Assembly: GCF_020662345.1 (NCBI RefSeq)
Contig: NZ_VMOA01000012.1
Coordinates: 62,001 to 126,000, forward strand
Source of the DNA: Methylobacterium sp. W2
Lineage (GTDB): Bacteria > Pseudomonadota > Alphaproteobacteria > Rhizobiales > Beijerinckiaceae
Direction of reading: 5' to 3'
DNA length: 64,000 nucleotides
The notes under the pieces were generated by a model that saw nothing but the letters and a program-made list of their open reading frames with translations, was not told the origin of the DNA and did no database searches. The position numbers and the translations under genes are program-made. Below are positions 17,890 to 28,419 of the stretch, piece after piece; within the stretch, counting starts at the first letter, position 1, and every line of letters starts with the position of its first letter.

Positions 17890-19257
17890 TCACACCCGCG
17901 AGAACTCGAATTCCGCGTTGATCGCCTTCCAGTCGTCATAGTACGGCGCGAACTGGGGCGGGATCTTGTAGGGCGCGCAGCGCTTCACCGCACGAAGCGC
18001 CGCCTCGGCGAGGGAGCGGTCCACGGCGTTGGCGCCGCCGCGCATGATCCGCGGCTCGGTGCTCAGCGAACCATTGGCCGAGAGGCGGATATCGAGCATC
18101 GGCAGCACCACGCCCTGGGAGGCGCCTGGGGGCGCCGAGTAGCAGCGCTCGATCTGCTGGGTCAGCATTCCGATCAGGGAATCGCGCATGGAGGGCGAGA
18201 GGCGCTGCGAGGTGCCGCTGGCCGCCCCCAGCGAAGCCGTGCGCTGGACCTCGTGGCCGGTGGCGCCGGTGGATTGCGAGGGCGCCCGTGAGGCGAGCAG
18301 CTGCTTGATGTCGCCGGAACTGAACTTGTCGGCGAGCTCGGCCTGTTTCTTCGCCTTGGCCTCCGCATCGGCCTTGGCGCGGGCATCCGCCATGGCCTTC
18401 GCCTTGGCCTTCGCGGCGGCATCCGCCCTGGCCTTCGCCTCGGCCTGCGCCTTGGCATCCGCCGCAGCCTTGGCCTCCGCGACCGCCTGTTGACGCTCGG
18501 CCTCGGCTTTTGCCTTCGCTTCGGCCCTGGCTTCCGCCTCGGCCTCAGCCTTCTCCGCCTTGGCGAGGGCTTCGGCCTTGGCCTTCGCGTCCGCCAGAGC
18601 CTTGGCCTTTTCGGCCTTGGCGGCCTCCGCCTTGGCGATGGCCTCGGCCTCCTGGCGCTCGATGAGTTCGGCCAGCTTCTCGCGCTTCTCGGCCTCGACC
18701 TTGGCAGCCTTCACCGCCTCGGCCTTGGCTTCCGCCTTGGCAGCCTCCGCCTTGGCGGCGGCTTTAGCTTCTGCCTTGGCCTCAGCTTTGGCCTCAGCCG
18801 CAGCCTTGGCTTCCGCCGCTTTCGCGGCTTCAGCCTTGGCGGCCTCTTTGGCGAGCTTCGCCGCTTCGGCCTTGGCGGCGGCCTCCGCCGCCTCTTTCTC
18901 GGAATCGTGGTCGGGCATACGCAGGGGCATTTCCTCGGCGCTGGCGACCTTCATGTCGGCCGGGCGCTTCGGGGGCGCGGGCGCATCGACTTTGGCATTC
19001 TCGGGTTCGCGCTCCTCGGCCTTCTCCGCGACCTTGTCGGCGCGGGGCTTGGCGTCGGGCATCGGCTTGTCGGCGTTCCTCTCGCCCTTGGTCAGTTCCG
19101 AGAATTGCTGCTCGGTCATCACCTCCACCGGCACGCCCTCCTGCGCGTCGGGCAGGGCCGGGGCGGCGACCGACATCAGCGCCACCGTGAGAACGGCGAC
19201 ATGGACGCCGCTGGAGATCCAGACGCCCGGTTCGCGCAGTTTGGCGGGGAGCTTCAC
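17890..19257 (-). CDS. tolA: Tol-Pal system protein TolA
   Basis: 455 residues. One N-terminal membrane anchor (SGVHVAVLTVALMSVAA) is followed by a ~250-residue domain II built almost wholly of Ala/Lys/Glu helix repeats (KAEAAK, AEAKA), and a C-terminal TolA/TonB-like domain (VVLPMLDIRLSANGSLS..., RCAPYKIP). TolA links inner membrane TolQR to TolB/Pal across the periplasm. It follows tolR by 14 bases. The low-complexity region is coded by repeated gcc-aag/gag codons, which also produce long spurious frames on the other strand. Confidence 0.93.
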   Translation of the reverse strand: MKLPAKLREPGVWISSGVHVAVLTVALMSVAAPALPDAQEGVPVEVMTEQQFSELTKGERNADKPMPDAKPRADKVAEKAEEREPENAKVDAPAPPKRPADMKVASAEEMPLRMPDHDSEKEAAEAAAKAEAAKLAKEAAKAEAAKAAEAKAAAEAKAEAKAEAKAAAKAEAAKAEAKAEAVKAAKVEAEKREKLAELIERQEAEAIAKAEAAKAEKAKALADAKAKAEALAKAEKAEAEAEARAEAKAKAEAERQQAVAEAKAAADAKAQAEAKARADAAAKAKAKAMADARAKADAEAKAKKQAELADKFSSGDIKQLLASRAPSQSTGATGHEVQRTASLGAASGTSQRLSPSMRDSLIGMLTQQIERCYSAPPGASQGVVLPMLDIRLSANGSLSTEPRIMRGGANAVDRSLAEAALRAVKRCAPYKIPPQFAPYYDDWKAINAEFEFSRV

Positions 19258-19271
19258 GGTGGCGGCGCCCG

Positions 19272-19715
19272 CTACTTCTGGTCCGGCTCGGTGACGAGGG
19301 CGACCTTCTTGAAGCCACCTCCGGTCACGATCGCCATCACCTGGGCCACGCGGCCGTAATCGACCCGCTTATCGCCGCGCACGAAGACCCGCTCCTCGAA
19401 GCCGGACTTGGAGGTCTCCACGAGTTTCGGGACGATGGTGTCGTCGGTGAGTTCGGCCTCGCCGAGGAAGATCTGGCCGGTCTGGCGGATCGACAGGGTC
19501 ACCGGCGTCGAATCGGAGTTGAGCGGGCTCGCCTTGGATTGCGGCAGGTCGAGGGGCACGCCCACCGTCATCATCGGCGCGGCGACCATGAACACGATGA
19601 GCAGCACGAGCACGACGTCGATGAACGGCGTCATGTTGATCTCGTTGATGGCGCCGCCCCGCCGCGCGCGACGCCGCCTGCTGCCCCCCTGCGCCGCTCC
19701 GTGGGCCATGCCCAT
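19272..19715 (-). CDS. tolR: Tol-Pal motor subunit TolR (ExbD/TolR family)
   Basis: 147 residues. After a basic, glycine-rich leader (GGSRRRRARRGG) comes the family hallmark INEINMTPFIDVVLVLLIVF: one membrane helix with the proton-relay Asp in PFIDV. A periplasmic domain follows, ending with the usual RGDKRVDYGRVAQVM motif. It forms the ion-driven motor with TolQ. Gene order and spacing (tolQ, 32 bases, tolR, 14 bases, tolA) show a conserved operon. Confidence 0.94.
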   Translation of the reverse strand: MGMAHGAAQGGSRRRRARRGGAINEINMTPFIDVVLVLLIVFMVAAPMMTVGVPLDLPQSKASPLNSDSTPVTLSIRQTGQIFLGEAELTDDTIVPKLVETSKSGFEERVFVRGDKRVDYGRVAQVMAIVTGGGFKKVALVTEPDQK

Positions 19716-19747
19716 GATCGTGCCTCGATGCTTCTAAGGATGCGGGA

Positions 19748-20464
<717 letters not shown>

Positions 20465-20869
20465 GGCAACACGATCCTCGAAAAACCCAGTGCAGGGCTG
20501 CCGCAGAACCGGCGGCCCGGCCTTCGCGTTCGAACCGGAACCTTGAGTGATTTCAACGTTCAATGGTCCGCGAATCTGTCGAAAGTAAGGGCTGGTTTGT
20601 GCAGCGCACCGCGGTTGTGTCCGCGCCAGTTAAGCATCCGGCAGGGTTAACATTCCCTTGCGGTCGGTCCGGACCGGTCCACCGAAGGGGGACCCGCCGA
20701 CGGACCCCAATCCTTCAGGACGGCACAAGACAGAGATGACGAAATATTGTTCTTACAAATTCAGTACAGATCTGATTTTTAATAAATCGTTATACCTTAT
20801 AGATTTATATTGATCGACACCAACAGCAGCATTTCGCTCTGTATTTGCCGTGGATTGGAAAAGATTTCC
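20465..20869. other. Divergent intergenic region, with AT-rich block at 20739-20816
   Basis: This stretch holds the promoters for tolQ (minus) and the chemoreceptor gene (plus). From about 20739 to 20816 the DNA is strikingly AT-rich against the GC-rich background (for example GATTTTTAATAAATCG). It could be the chemoreceptor promoter/leader or a mark of foreign origin. No gene seen. Confidence 0.6.
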
Positions 20870-22111
20870 ATGCTCGCGCTCGCTCGATTTAAAAAAGAGA
20901 CAAAGCCGACGATAGATACACGCATGAGCGTGGACTTCGAGGCCGTCCTCGATGCTCTACCCGTCAATGTGCTGGTCTTGGACCCGACGAGCGCAAATAT
21001 TACTTACGCGAACCGTCGGAGTATCGAGACCCTTCACACCTTACGCGAGCACATTCCAAGCAGCGTCGACCCCGACCGCATGGTCGGCAGCTCCATGGAC
21101 GTGTTTCACAAGAACCCAAGCCACCAGCGCGGGATCGTGTCCGATCCCGCGCGTCTTCCCTGGCGGACGAAAATTCGCCTCGGTCCCAAGACCCTCGATC
21201 TGCACGTTTCGGCCGTCTACTCGGGCAATGGGGACTACCTCGCCGCCGTTCTGTCCTGGGCGGACATGACACCTCTGACAGATGCCATCGCGTCCTTCGA
21301 CCAGGCGGCGCAGACCTCGCTGGGAAGGGCCGCGGAGGCCACGACGACGGTCCGCGGAGCCGCCGGCCATGTCCTGAACAAGACCGGCGAGACCTCGCAA
21401 GCCGCCGAAATCGCCTCGACCGGTGCGAGTGGCACATCCTCGAATGTCGGGGCCGTCGCTGCCGCCGTGGAGGAGCTCAACGCTTCCAATGCCGAGATCA
21501 ATCAGCAGATGAACCGGTCCCGCTCGGTCACGTCGGCGGCCGTGGAGGAAGTCCGGCAGGCCGTGGCCAGTGTCCAGGCGCTGCGGGAGAACTCGCAGCG
21601 TATCGAACGGGTGGTCGGAATGATCGGCAAGATCGCCAGCCAGACCAATCTGCTTGCCCTCAACGCGACGATCGAGGCCGCCCGGGCAGGGGTCGCCGGG
21701 CGCGGCTTCGCCGTGGTGGCGACGGAGGTCAAGGAACTGGCCGACCAGACCTCGCGTGCGACGAGCGAGGTCTCGCAGCAGATCACGCAGATCCAGGCGA
21801 CGACCACCGCGACCGTGACGATGATCGAGCGGATCGCCGTGACCATCGCCCGCATCGACGAGAGCGCCGTCACGGTGGCGGCGGCAATCGAGGAGCAGAC
21901 GGCGACCGCGACCGAGATCAGCCGCAGCATCAACACGGCGTCGCTGCAGACGAGGCGTGTGAACGAGAGCGTCGTGGCGGTGGCGGCCAGTGCCGACAGC
22001 TCCGCTGCCTCGGCGCAGAGCGTGCTCGGCGCTACCACTGAACTCGATCAGCAGATCAATCACCTCACGCAGGCGGTCACGGTCTTCCTGGGCGAGGTCC
22101 GCAAGATCTGA
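20870..22111 (+). CDS. Soluble PAS-type methyl-accepting chemotaxis protein
   Basis: 413 residues with no membrane helix, so a cytosolic receptor. Residues ~20-130 look like a PAS domain ([26 protein letters not shown] strand, then [20 protein letters not shown]). The rest is the MCP signalling coiled coil with its conserved hairpin tip ([32 protein letters not shown]), which contacts CheA/CheW. The ATG at 20870 is preferred over one 20 codons upstream that lies in AT-rich leader DNA. The gene stands alone on the plus strand between tolQ and ybgC. Confidence 0.9.
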   Translation: MLALARFKKETKPTIDTRMSVDFEAVLDALPVNVLVLDPTSANITYANRRSIETLHTLREHIPSSVDPDRMVGSSMDVFHKNPSHQRGIVSDPARLPWRTKIRLGPKTLDLHVSAVYSGNGDYLAAVLSWADMTPLTDAIASFDQAAQTSLGRAAEATTTVRGAAGHVLNKTGETSQAAEIASTGASGTSSNVGAVAAAVEELNASNAEINQQMNRSRSVTSAAVEEVRQAVASVQALRENSQRIERVVGMIGKIASQTNLLALNATIEAARAGVAGRGFAVVATEVKELADQTSRATSEVSQQITQIQATTTATVTMIERIAVTIARIDESAVTVAAAIEEQTATATEISRSINTASLQTRRVNESVVAVAASADSSAASAQSVLGATTELDQQINHLTQAVTVFLGEVRKI

Positions 22112-22138
22112 AGGTCGGGGATCCGCTCGGCCGGCCTG

Positions 22139-22552
22139 CTATGCCTCATCGACCTGCATCGTCGTCAGAGCTTGGCGCAGGCTGTCCGGCAGGCGGATCG
22201 CCCGTCCGTCACGGACGCAAGCGATGACGACTTCGGCGCGGACCAGCCTGTCGTCCCCGCGCAGCACCTCCTGCATCAGATGCATCGAAGCGCCCTTCAT
22301 CTGCGCCGTCCAGGTCCGGATCTCGAGCAGATCGTCCATCCGCGCGGGCCTGGCATAGTCGATGACCATCCGGCGCACGACGAAATGCAGTCCGTCGGCC
22401 TCCTGGTGCAGTTCCGACTGGTTCCCGGCCAGGGTCCGGAACAGCTCCGTCCGCCCCCGCTCCATGAAGCGCAGGTAGCTGGCGTGATAGACGAAGCCGG
22501 AAAAATCGGTGTCCTCGTAATAGACGCGGATATCGATGCGATGAGACGTCAT
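22139..22552 (-). CDS. ybgC: Tol-Pal-associated acyl-CoA thioesterase YbgC
   Basis: 137-residue hot-dog-fold thioesterase with the family's catalytic block YYEDTDFSGFVYH near the N-terminus and the RGRTELFR helix. YbgC-type enzymes hydrolyse short acyl-CoA esters and are usually the gene before tolQ. Its ATG overlaps the stop of the upstream phosphoesterase gene by four bases, suggesting translational coupling. It is cut off from tolQ by a chemoreceptor gene on the opposite strand. Confidence 0.93.
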   Translation of the reverse strand: MTSHRIDIRVYYEDTDFSGFVYHASYLRFMERGRTELFRTLAGNQSELHQEADGLHFVVRRMVIDYARPARMDDLLEIRTWTAQMKGASMHLMQEVLRGDDRLVRAEVVIACVRDGRAIRLPDSLRQALTTMQVDEA

Positions 22553-23493
22553 GTGATGGCTTCCGAAGACAGGTCGACCACGACGATCTCGGGGGGAACG
22601 CCGAGGCGCACCGGCAGGCCGCTCATGCCTAAACCGCCGGACACGACGAGATCGGTCTGCTCGCGCACATGGCCATAGGCGTAGCGCCGCCCATAGCGGG
22701 AGGGGACGACGGGAGCATAGCCGAGGAGCCGGACCTGTCCGCCGTGGGTATGGCCGGAGAGGGTGAGCGCCACATGGGCCGGAACCTTCGGGAAGATGTC
22801 CGGCTCGTGGGCGAGGAGGATGGAGGGCGCGCCGTCGGGGATCGCCGCAAGGGTGGCCGGCAGGTCGTCGCTTCCCTTCCGGGGGAGACCGTAACGCCAC
22901 CATGTGCGCTCGAAGCTCAGTTGATCACCGAGCCCGGCGAGCCAGACTTCGTGTCCCCTCACCCGCAGAGGCAGAGCCTCGTTCTCGAGAACGCGGATGC
23001 CGGCGCGGGTCAGGGCCTCCCTGGCGAAAGTCGGGCCGTGCCCGCGCTCGCAGGCGGCGCGATCGACCCACCAATCATGGTTGCCGAGGATGGCATAGGT
23101 ACCGAGCGGCGCCTTCAAGCCGCCGAGGACGGGCGCCCAATCGGCGGAATCCACGAGGCCCGTGATCCGCTTCATGCCGCTCACATAATCGCCGAGCAGC
23201 ACGATCACATCGCCGCCGAGGCCGTTGGCCGCCTCGACGATCCGTCGGATGTGCTCGGGCGTCATGAAGGGATCGCAGGCATGGACGTCGGAGACGGCCA
23301 CGATCCGCAGGGTCAGGCCCGACGGCCAGGGTGCCATCGGCCTGATCCGGTACCGCGTGATGGCGAGACGCATCGGCTCGATGCCGATCCCGTAGGCGGC
23401 CGTGCCACTGCCCGCGAGCGCCACGGCGCCGAGCCCGAGCACGACGGTGCGGCGGGTGATCCAGACCGGAGAGGGTGCGGGTTCGGAGCTCAT
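22549..23493 (-). CDS. Exported or membrane-anchored metallophosphoesterase
   Basis: 314 residues. The N-terminus has a twin-arginine-like leader (TRRTVVLGLGAVALAG) and may be exported by Tat or kept as an anchor. Phosphoesterase motifs follow in order: VSDVHACD, LLGDYVSG, ILGNHDWW, LAHEPD and SGHTHGGQ, giving a complete dinuclear metal site. This resembles the YkuE/YaeI group, some of which hydrolyse UDP-diacylglucosamine-type lipids; the substrate here is unknown. The start MSSEP at 23493 is preferred over one ten codons earlier. It is coupled to ybgC by a four-base overlap. Confidence 0.88.
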   Translation of the reverse strand: MSSEPAPSPVWITRRTVVLGLGAVALAGSGTAAYGIGIEPMRLAITRYRIRPMAPWPSGLTLRIVAVSDVHACDPFMTPEHIRRIVEAANGLGGDVIVLLGDYVSGMKRITGLVDSADWAPVLGGLKAPLGTYAILGNHDWWVDRAACERGHGPTFAREALTRAGIRVLENEALPLRVRGHEVWLAGLGDQLSFERTWWRYGLPRKGSDDLPATLAAIPDGAPSILLAHEPDIFPKVPAHVALTLSGHTHGGQVRLLGYAPVVPSRYGRRYAYGHVREQTDLVVSGGLGMSGLPVRLGVPPEIVVVDLSSEAIT

Positions 23494-23673
23494 GGGACGG
23501 ACGTCGCCTTTTGCACCACCCATCCCGTTTCGGCCGGGGCTCTTGCATAGGATCTGGCTTTCGGACCGACGCTAGCACCCCCCTCTCTCCGCATGCGGGG
23601 CGAAGGGCTGCGCACCCATTGCCTTGCTTCGAAAGCCTTCCTCGCAAAGCGCAGGACAAAATGGCCTCTCCCA

Positions 23674-24762
23674 TCAGCCATCGGGATCGGCCGCCCCGAA
23701 CAATCCGAATTGCGAACCGGATTCCCGCCGGGGCTCGACGAAGCCCATGTGCTTGTAGGCGTGCGGGGTCAGCATGCGTCCGCGCGGGGTGCGCTGGACG
23801 AAGCCCTTCTGGATCAGGAACGGCTCGATGATGTCCTCAATGGCGTCGCGCGGCTCGGACAGCGCCGCCGCGATCGTCTCGATTCCCACCGGGCCGCCGC
23901 CGAAGGAGGTGGCGATCATCGTCAGGTACTTGCGGTCCATGACGTCGAGGCCGGCCGGGTCCACGTCGAGGAGCTGGAGCGCCCGGTCCGCGATGGCCCG
24001 CGTGACGGCGGGAGCGTCGGCCACGATGGCGAAGTCGCGCACCCGGCGCAGGAGACGGCCGGCGATGCGTGGCGTACCGCGCGCGCGCTTTGCGATCTCG
24101 TTGGCGCCCTCCGCCGACATGCCGATACCGAGCACCCGCGCACCGCGGGTGACGATGAGTTCGAGCTCGTCGACATCGTAGAATTCGAGGCGGATCGGGA
24201 TGCCGAACCGGTCTCGCAGGGGCGTGGTGAGCAGCCCGGCGCGTGTGGTGGCGCCCACCAGCGTGAATTTCGGCAGCTCGATTTTCACCGAGCGGGCGGC
24301 CGGCCCCTCGCCGATGATGAGGTCGAGCTGGTAATCCTCCATCGCCGGATAAAGGATCTCCTCCACCGCCGGGTTGAGGCGGTGGATCTCATCGATAAAG
24401 AGCACGTCGCGCTCTTCGAGGTTGGTGAGCTGGGCCGCGAGGTCCCCGGCCTTGGCGATGACCGGGCCGGAGGTGGAGCGGAAGTTCACCCCGAGCTCAC
24501 GCGCCACGATCTGCGCCAGGGTAGTCTTGCCGAGACCCGGCGGCCCGACGAACAGGACGTGGTCGAGGGCGGAACCGGTCTTCTTTGCGGATTCGATGAA
24601 GATCTGCATGTTCGCACGCGCCGCACGCTGGCCGATGAACTCGGCAAGGCTCAGCGGACGGATCGATTGCTCGATGTCGTCCGGGCGGCGCTCGGGCGTG
24701 AGGAGCGACTCCGGAAGCGGGTGCAGGGTCGGGGATTTCGGCGATTTGGGAAGCTTGCTCAC
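23674..24762 (-). CDS. ruvB: Holliday junction branch migration ATPase RuvB
   Basis: 362 residues with the AAA+ core of RuvB: Walker A GPPGLGKT (73-80), Walker B FIDEIHRL, sensor 1 GATTRAG, arginine-finger region PLRDRFG, and the C-terminal winged-helix start [18 protein letters not shown]. It forms hexameric rings that drive branch migration with RuvA. An N-terminal Ser/Pro/Lys extension of ~20 residues is longer than in E. coli. In many relatives it directly follows ruvA; here ~3 kb with four other genes lie between. Confidence 0.96.
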   Translation of the reverse strand: MSKLPKSPKSPTLHPLPESLLTPERRPDDIEQSIRPLSLAEFIGQRAARANMQIFIESAKKTGSALDHVLFVGPPGLGKTTLAQIVARELGVNFRSTSGPVIAKAGDLAAQLTNLEERDVLFIDEIHRLNPAVEEILYPAMEDYQLDLIIGEGPAARSVKIELPKFTLVGATTRAGLLTTPLRDRFGIPIRLEFYDVDELELIVTRGARVLGIGMSAEGANEIAKRARGTPRIAGRLLRRVRDFAIVADAPAVTRAIADRALQLLDVDPAGLDVMDRKYLTMIATSFGGGPVGIETIAAALSEPRDAIEDIIEPFLIQKGFVQRTPRGRMLTPHAYKHMGFVEPRRESGSQFGLFGAADPDG

Positions 24763-24892
24763 ACGGGCTCTCGGTCGGGGCCCGGCACGGGGCCTGCTCC
24801 GGTGGACGGGCGTTCGGCCCGATGTCGCACAACGCCGCCGCGCGCGCTACACTGCCCCATCGGCGGCAGGCGGCCGCGGCAGGGGGTTCGCG

Positions 24893-25477
24893 ATGAGTGA
24901 CGCCTCACAGCAATTCGAGAGGATGGCCCTCGACGATTTCGAGGAGTTGCTGGCCGACAAGCCGCGCAACGAGCGCTGGGAACTGATCGGCGGCCGCGTC
25001 GTGCGGATGATGGTCGGCGCCCGCTGGGAGCACGGACGCATCGTCCAGAACATCGCGACCGGTCTTGAAAATGTCTTTCGCGCCAAAGGGTCTTCCTGCC
25101 AGACCTTCACCGAGACGTTCTATATGAAATGCAAATCGCTCGACGCAGCGATGTTGCCGGATGTCCTCGTCGTCTGCGGCGACCTCGAACCGGGAACGAC
25201 CTCGGTGGACAACCCGACTATCCTGTTCGAAGTGCTGTCTCCAGGGACGGAAGCACGCGACCATTTCGAGAAGTGGCACGTCTATCAGCAACTCGGCTCC
25301 CTGCAGCATTACGTGCTGGTGGCACGCGACAAACCACATATCGAAGTCTTCGACCGGGTCGACGGCATTTGGAGCGGGCTGCGTGTCATCAAGGCGATCG
25401 ATGCAAGTCTCGATCTTGGGGCAATCCAGGCTGTGTTGCCCCTGCGCGACATCTACTATCGTGTGATCGCGCGCTAA
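24893..25477 (+). CDS. Uma2-family (DUF820) PD-(D/E)XK nuclease-like protein
   Basis: 194 residues matching the Uma2/DUF820 group: start MALDDFEELLADKPRNERWELIGG-like, then MLPDVLVVCGD supplying the catalytic Asp, LFEVLSPGTEARD supplying Glu, and W/Y-rich strands to the end. The fold is that of restriction-type nucleases, though no cellular role is established; these genes are often scattered and multi-copy. An AGGGGG ribosome binding site supports the ATG at 24893. It is divergent from ruvB and stands alone on its strand. Confidence 0.85.
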   Translation: MSDASQQFERMALDDFEELLADKPRNERWELIGGRVVRMMVGARWEHGRIVQNIATGLENVFRAKGSSCQTFTETFYMKCKSLDAAMLPDVLVVCGDLEPGTTSVDNPTILFEVLSPGTEARDHFEKWHVYQQLGSLQHYVLVARDKPHIEVFDRVDGIWSGLRVIKAIDASLDLGAIQAVLPLRDIYYRVIAR

Positions 25478-25507
25478 GCGCCGGCCGGGCCGGCGCTCAG
25501 CTTCGGA

Positions 25508-26005
25508 TCAATCCTTCTCGGGAGCGATCGCTTCCAGGCCGCCGATATGCTTCTGGGCGTAGAGCGCCAGGCCGATCTGGGCGATCAGGGTCTGCTGCGT
25601 CTCGAGGAAGTCGATATGGCCTTCCTCGTCGGCGGCCAGCTCCTCGAACAGGATCTTCGACACCCGGTCGTTGATCGAATCGCAATACTGCGCGGCTTCG
25701 AGATAAAGCGCGCGGGCCTCGGTCTCGGCGGCGAGATCGGAGGCGATGATCTCCTCGATGTTCTGGCCGATCCGCAGCGGATCGAGCTCCTGCAGGTTCG
25801 GAAACCCGTCGAGGAACAGGATCCGATCGATGAACCGATCGGCGTGGTTCATCTCCTCGATGGATTCCTTGCGCCAGAACTTGGCGAGATCGATATAGCC
25901 CCAGTCGTTCAGCATGCGGAAATGGAGCCAGTACTGGCTCACGGCCGTCAGTTCACTGCGCAGACCTCTGTTGAGGTACTCGACGACCTTCGCATCACCC
26001 TTCAT
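25508..26005 (-). CDS. bfr: Bacterioferritin
   Basis: 165-residue haem-containing ferritin. The ferroxidase ligands E18, E51 and H54 are in place, with later Glu/His in [10 protein letters not shown], and the haem ligand M52 ([10 protein letters not shown]) is kept, so this is true bacterioferritin rather than plain ferritin. It stores iron as a mineral in a 24-mer shell. The ATG at 26005 is chosen over a GTG nine bases upstream because GGGAG sits at proper spacing from the ATG. It follows bfd by 62 bases. Confidence 0.95.
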   Translation of the reverse strand: MKGDAKVVEYLNRGLRSELTAVSQYWLHFRMLNDWGYIDLAKFWRKESIEEMNHADRFIDRILFLDGFPNLQELDPLRIGQNIEEIIASDLAAETEARALYLEAAQYCDSINDRVSKILFEELAADEEGHIDFLETQQTLIAQIGLALYAQKHIGGLEAIAPEKD

Positions 26006-26067
26006 AAAACTCACTCCCGTCCGGCTAGTTCAAGCTCGAAGGGGAGCGTGGGACCTCGCACAGGCCC

Positions 26068-26349
26068 TCAGGCGGCGATCCCCTCCCCCGCAGTTTGGAA
26101 TTGAACCAAACTACAGCCGCTTGCGCAACCCGTTCCGCACGCATGGCCGGACTCCGCCACCGCGTCTTGCAGGGCCCCCTGCAGGGCCGCCTGCATGATC
26201 GAGCGGATGGTCCGGGCGCAGCGGCCGCATTTCGGGCTGCAGCCGAGGCAGGCATGAACCTGCGCCGGGGTTCGCGGGCAATCGGGCCCGTCCTTCAGGC
26301 ACGCGCGGACGGCACCGTCGGACAACACGTTACAGGAACAGACGATCAT
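26068..26349 (-). CDS. bfd: Bacterioferritin-associated ferredoxin
   Basis: 93 residues; the first ~55 match the [2Fe-2S] Bfd fold with ligand cysteines C4, C6, C41 and C44 (MIVCSC..., KCGRC). Bfd reduces the bacterioferritin core so iron can leave. The protein is longer than E. coli Bfd (64): a helical region is followed by a second cysteine cluster (HACGTGCASGC), which is unusual. It is the first gene of a bfd-bfr transcript, with an AT-rich upstream region holding a candidate iron-responsive site. Confidence 0.93.
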   Translation of the reverse strand: MIVCSCNVLSDGAVRACLKDGPDCPRTPAQVHACLGCSPKCGRCARTIRSIMQAALQGALQDAVAESGHACGTGCASGCSLVQFQTAGEGIAA

Positions 26350-26443
26350 GGGAGCTCGCTGAACGAAACAGGAAGCGTCGATCGCGGACGAGACAATTGC
26401 GTCATCGGCAAATTCCCCTCCCCGATCATTTGCTTGCGTGCCT

Positions 26444-26460
26444 TTTTAGAACTTTTAAAA
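26444..26460. promoter_or_regulatory. Candidate iron-responsive operator (Irr/ICE-like) upstream of bfd
   Basis: TTTTAGAA, one base, TTTTAAAA: an imperfect inverted repeat (7 of 8 positions), about 95 bases upstream of the bfd start in an AT-rich patch. It resembles the iron control element TTTAGAA-N-TTCTAAA used by Irr in alphaproteobacteria, where bfd/bfr genes are typical targets. The outer membrane protein gene on the far side is transcribed away from it. Sequence resemblance only. Confidence 0.4.
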
Positions 26461-26555
26461 TCTACTGCTTTCTCAATAACTTAACTGCCGCGGGACGAAT
26501 GCGCAAGGCACGCGGACGCGCCTGCGGCCACGGGGCTCGATCGGGGAGAGCCTGC

Positions 26556-27551
26556 TCAGAAGACGTGGAACGCGATGCCGGCGAGGAAGCTCTTCTCTTC
26601 CGTCCCCTTCAGGGTCGCCGTTTCGAGATTGCCGAACTTGTTCAGCCAGTACTGGAAACCGATGAACACATCGACGCGGTCGGGCTGGTCGTAGACGAGC
26701 TTGCCGAGGTCGAGCACGAGATTGGTGCGGGAGACGAATTCGAGCCCCGTCTGCCGGTTGAAGGCGAAAATCGCAGGGTTGCGGACACCACGCCCCTTGG
26801 GCAGGACGATGTTGTTGATGCCGGTGACGCTGAGGGGCAAGCCGGTGAAGGCCAGGGGGAAGCTGTAGGCGATCTCGATCTCGGGGACGGTGTCGTAGCT
26901 GATGTCCCGGTTCGGATAGGGGTTGAAGCCGTTGCGGTTCCACTCCTTGTAGGCGTGGACCGAGGCGCTGAGAAAGCCGGCCGGCACGTCGAAGGCGAGG
27001 TTCAGGCCGCCGACGACGTTGCGCTTACGCGGGCCGAAGGCGGTGTCCTTCGTATTGGCGTCGAACCCATAGGACAGGGAGACGTCCTTGACGAGGCCGG
27101 GCACCACGAACGCCTTGGTCCCGGTGAGGGCGTTTAGGCTGAGGGTGCCGCGATAGAGGCCATAGACCTCCGTCGCGCCGTCATCGCGAAGCAAAAACCC
27201 GCCCGGCGCGTTGGTGGTGCCGGCGCGTTCCTGCGAGCCGGATTTCAGGATGTCAAGGGAGAGGAGATTGGTGCCGTAGGCCCAGGCATTGGCATGCGAG
27301 AAGGTGAAGATCTGCTTGGGGATGCCGCGTGACCGGAACGAGCCGTCCGCGTTCCGCACCCGCACGCCCGGCTCGGCGGCGGGGAACTGGTAGTGGTAGC
27401 TCACCTGGGTGTCGGTAAACAGGAAGAACGGCGAGGGCGTATCCGGAACGGGCGGCGGCGCGCCCGCCGGATCGGCCGCCAGGGCCGGTGCCAGCGCCGC
27501 GCACGAGACCAAAGCGGCCGCCAGGGATATCCAGAAGCCCGTCATATTCAA
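26556..27551 (-). CDS. Outer membrane beta-barrel protein, unknown substrate
   Basis: 331 residues with a signal peptide (cleavage near PALAAD) and alternating amphipathic strands typical of an outer membrane barrel, ending in a C-terminal Phe (FHVF) preferred by the BAM machinery. Blocks such as FFLFTDTQVSYHYQF, FGPRKRNVVGGLNLAFD and FIGFQYWLNKFGN suggest a nucleoside-channel-like (Tsx-type) or related 12-stranded barrel. The family assignment is weak. It is a separate unit between ruvA and the bfd promoter. Confidence 0.65.
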   Translation of the reverse strand: MNMTGFWISLAAALVSCAALAPALAADPAGAPPPVPDTPSPFFLFTDTQVSYHYQFPAAEPGVRVRNADGSFRSRGIPKQIFTFSHANAWAYGTNLLSLDILKSGSQERAGTTNAPGGFLLRDDGATEVYGLYRGTLSLNALTGTKAFVVPGLVKDVSLSYGFDANTKDTAFGPRKRNVVGGLNLAFDVPAGFLSASVHAYKEWNRNGFNPYPNRDISYDTVPEIEIAYSFPLAFTGLPLSVTGINNIVLPKGRGVRNPAIFAFNRQTGLEFVSRTNLVLDLGKLVYDQPDRVDVFIGFQYWLNKFGNLETATLKGTEEKSFLAGIAFHVF

Positions 27552-27718
27552 TCCCGGAGCGCGGTCCGCCCAGTCGGGGCTCCGGTCGATAGCGGATTTG
27601 ACAGGTCACCGGAAGGACGAAAGCCGATCCGCCCAGTCAAAGCAGCGGGTCGCCGTAACGTAGACCATTAAAACCGGCGCCGGGCCGGATGAGGATTCAC
27701 CCGTGGCAGCGCCCGGAC

Positions 27719-28336
27719 TCAGCGGGCGAGTTCGCGGAGCCCGAGGCGGATCAGGGTCTTGGCCTCCGCCCCCTCGCCGGCGCCCTTCATCGCCGCGGCG
27801 ATGGCGGCTGAAGCCTGGACCGGGGCATAGCCGAGATTGACCAGGGCGGAGATCGCATCGGCGGCGGGTTGCGGCGCGGTGCGATCCTCCACGGCGCCGG
27901 ACAAGGCCAGCACGGCGGGGTCGATGGGTGCGAAGGCCGGCGCCTTGTCCTTCAGCTCGGCGGTGAGGCGAGCGGCCAGACGCGGACCGACCCCCGGCGC
28001 ACGGGCGATCGAGGTCTTGTCCCCCATGGCGATGGCGGTAGCGAGGGCCTCCGGCTCTAGGACGGATAGGAGGCCGAGGGCGACTTTGGAGCCGACCCCC
28101 TGCACGGTCTGGAGCAGGCGGAACCACTCGCGCTCCGCATCCGACCGGAAGCCGTAGAGCCGGATCATGTCCTCGCGGACATGGGTCTCGATGGCCAGCG
28201 ACGCCGCCTCGCCGGCGCCGGGCATCCGCTGCAGGGTGCGGGCGGAGCAATGCACCACGTAGCCGACCCCCTGCACGTCGAGGATCACGAAATCCTCACC
28301 GTAGGAATCCACCACGCCCTTCAACTTGCCGATCAT
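27719..28336 (-). CDS. ruvA: Holliday junction DNA-binding protein RuvA
   Basis: 205 residues with RuvA's three domains: N-terminal OB fold ([22 protein letters not shown]), two helix-hairpin-helix motifs ([36 protein letters not shown]) and a C-terminal helical domain that contacts RuvB ([16 protein letters not shown]). It recognises four-way junctions and loads RuvB. Separated from ruvC by a yceI gene on the other strand. Confidence 0.96.
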   Translation of the reverse strand: MIGKLKGVVDSYGEDFVILDVQGVGYVVHCSARTLQRMPGAGEAASLAIETHVREDMIRLYGFRSDAEREWFRLLQTVQGVGSKVALGLLSVLEPEALATAIAMGDKTSIARAPGVGPRLAARLTAELKDKAPAFAPIDPAVLALSGAVEDRTAPQPAADAISALVNLGYAPVQASAAIAAAMKGAGEGAEAKTLIRLGLRELAR

Positions 28337-28419
28337 GCGTCATCCCGTCATCACGGACGGGTCTTTACCAGGGACAGGCCCGCCTGTCCGACCCGCCTCC
28401 GAGAGAAAGTGACCGCCCG

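Noticed and set aside
18490..19359. Plus-strand frames rich in Leu/Gly or Ala/Ser opposite tolA
   Set aside because: They are produced by the repeated codons of the TolA Ala/Lys/Glu region and have no independent support.
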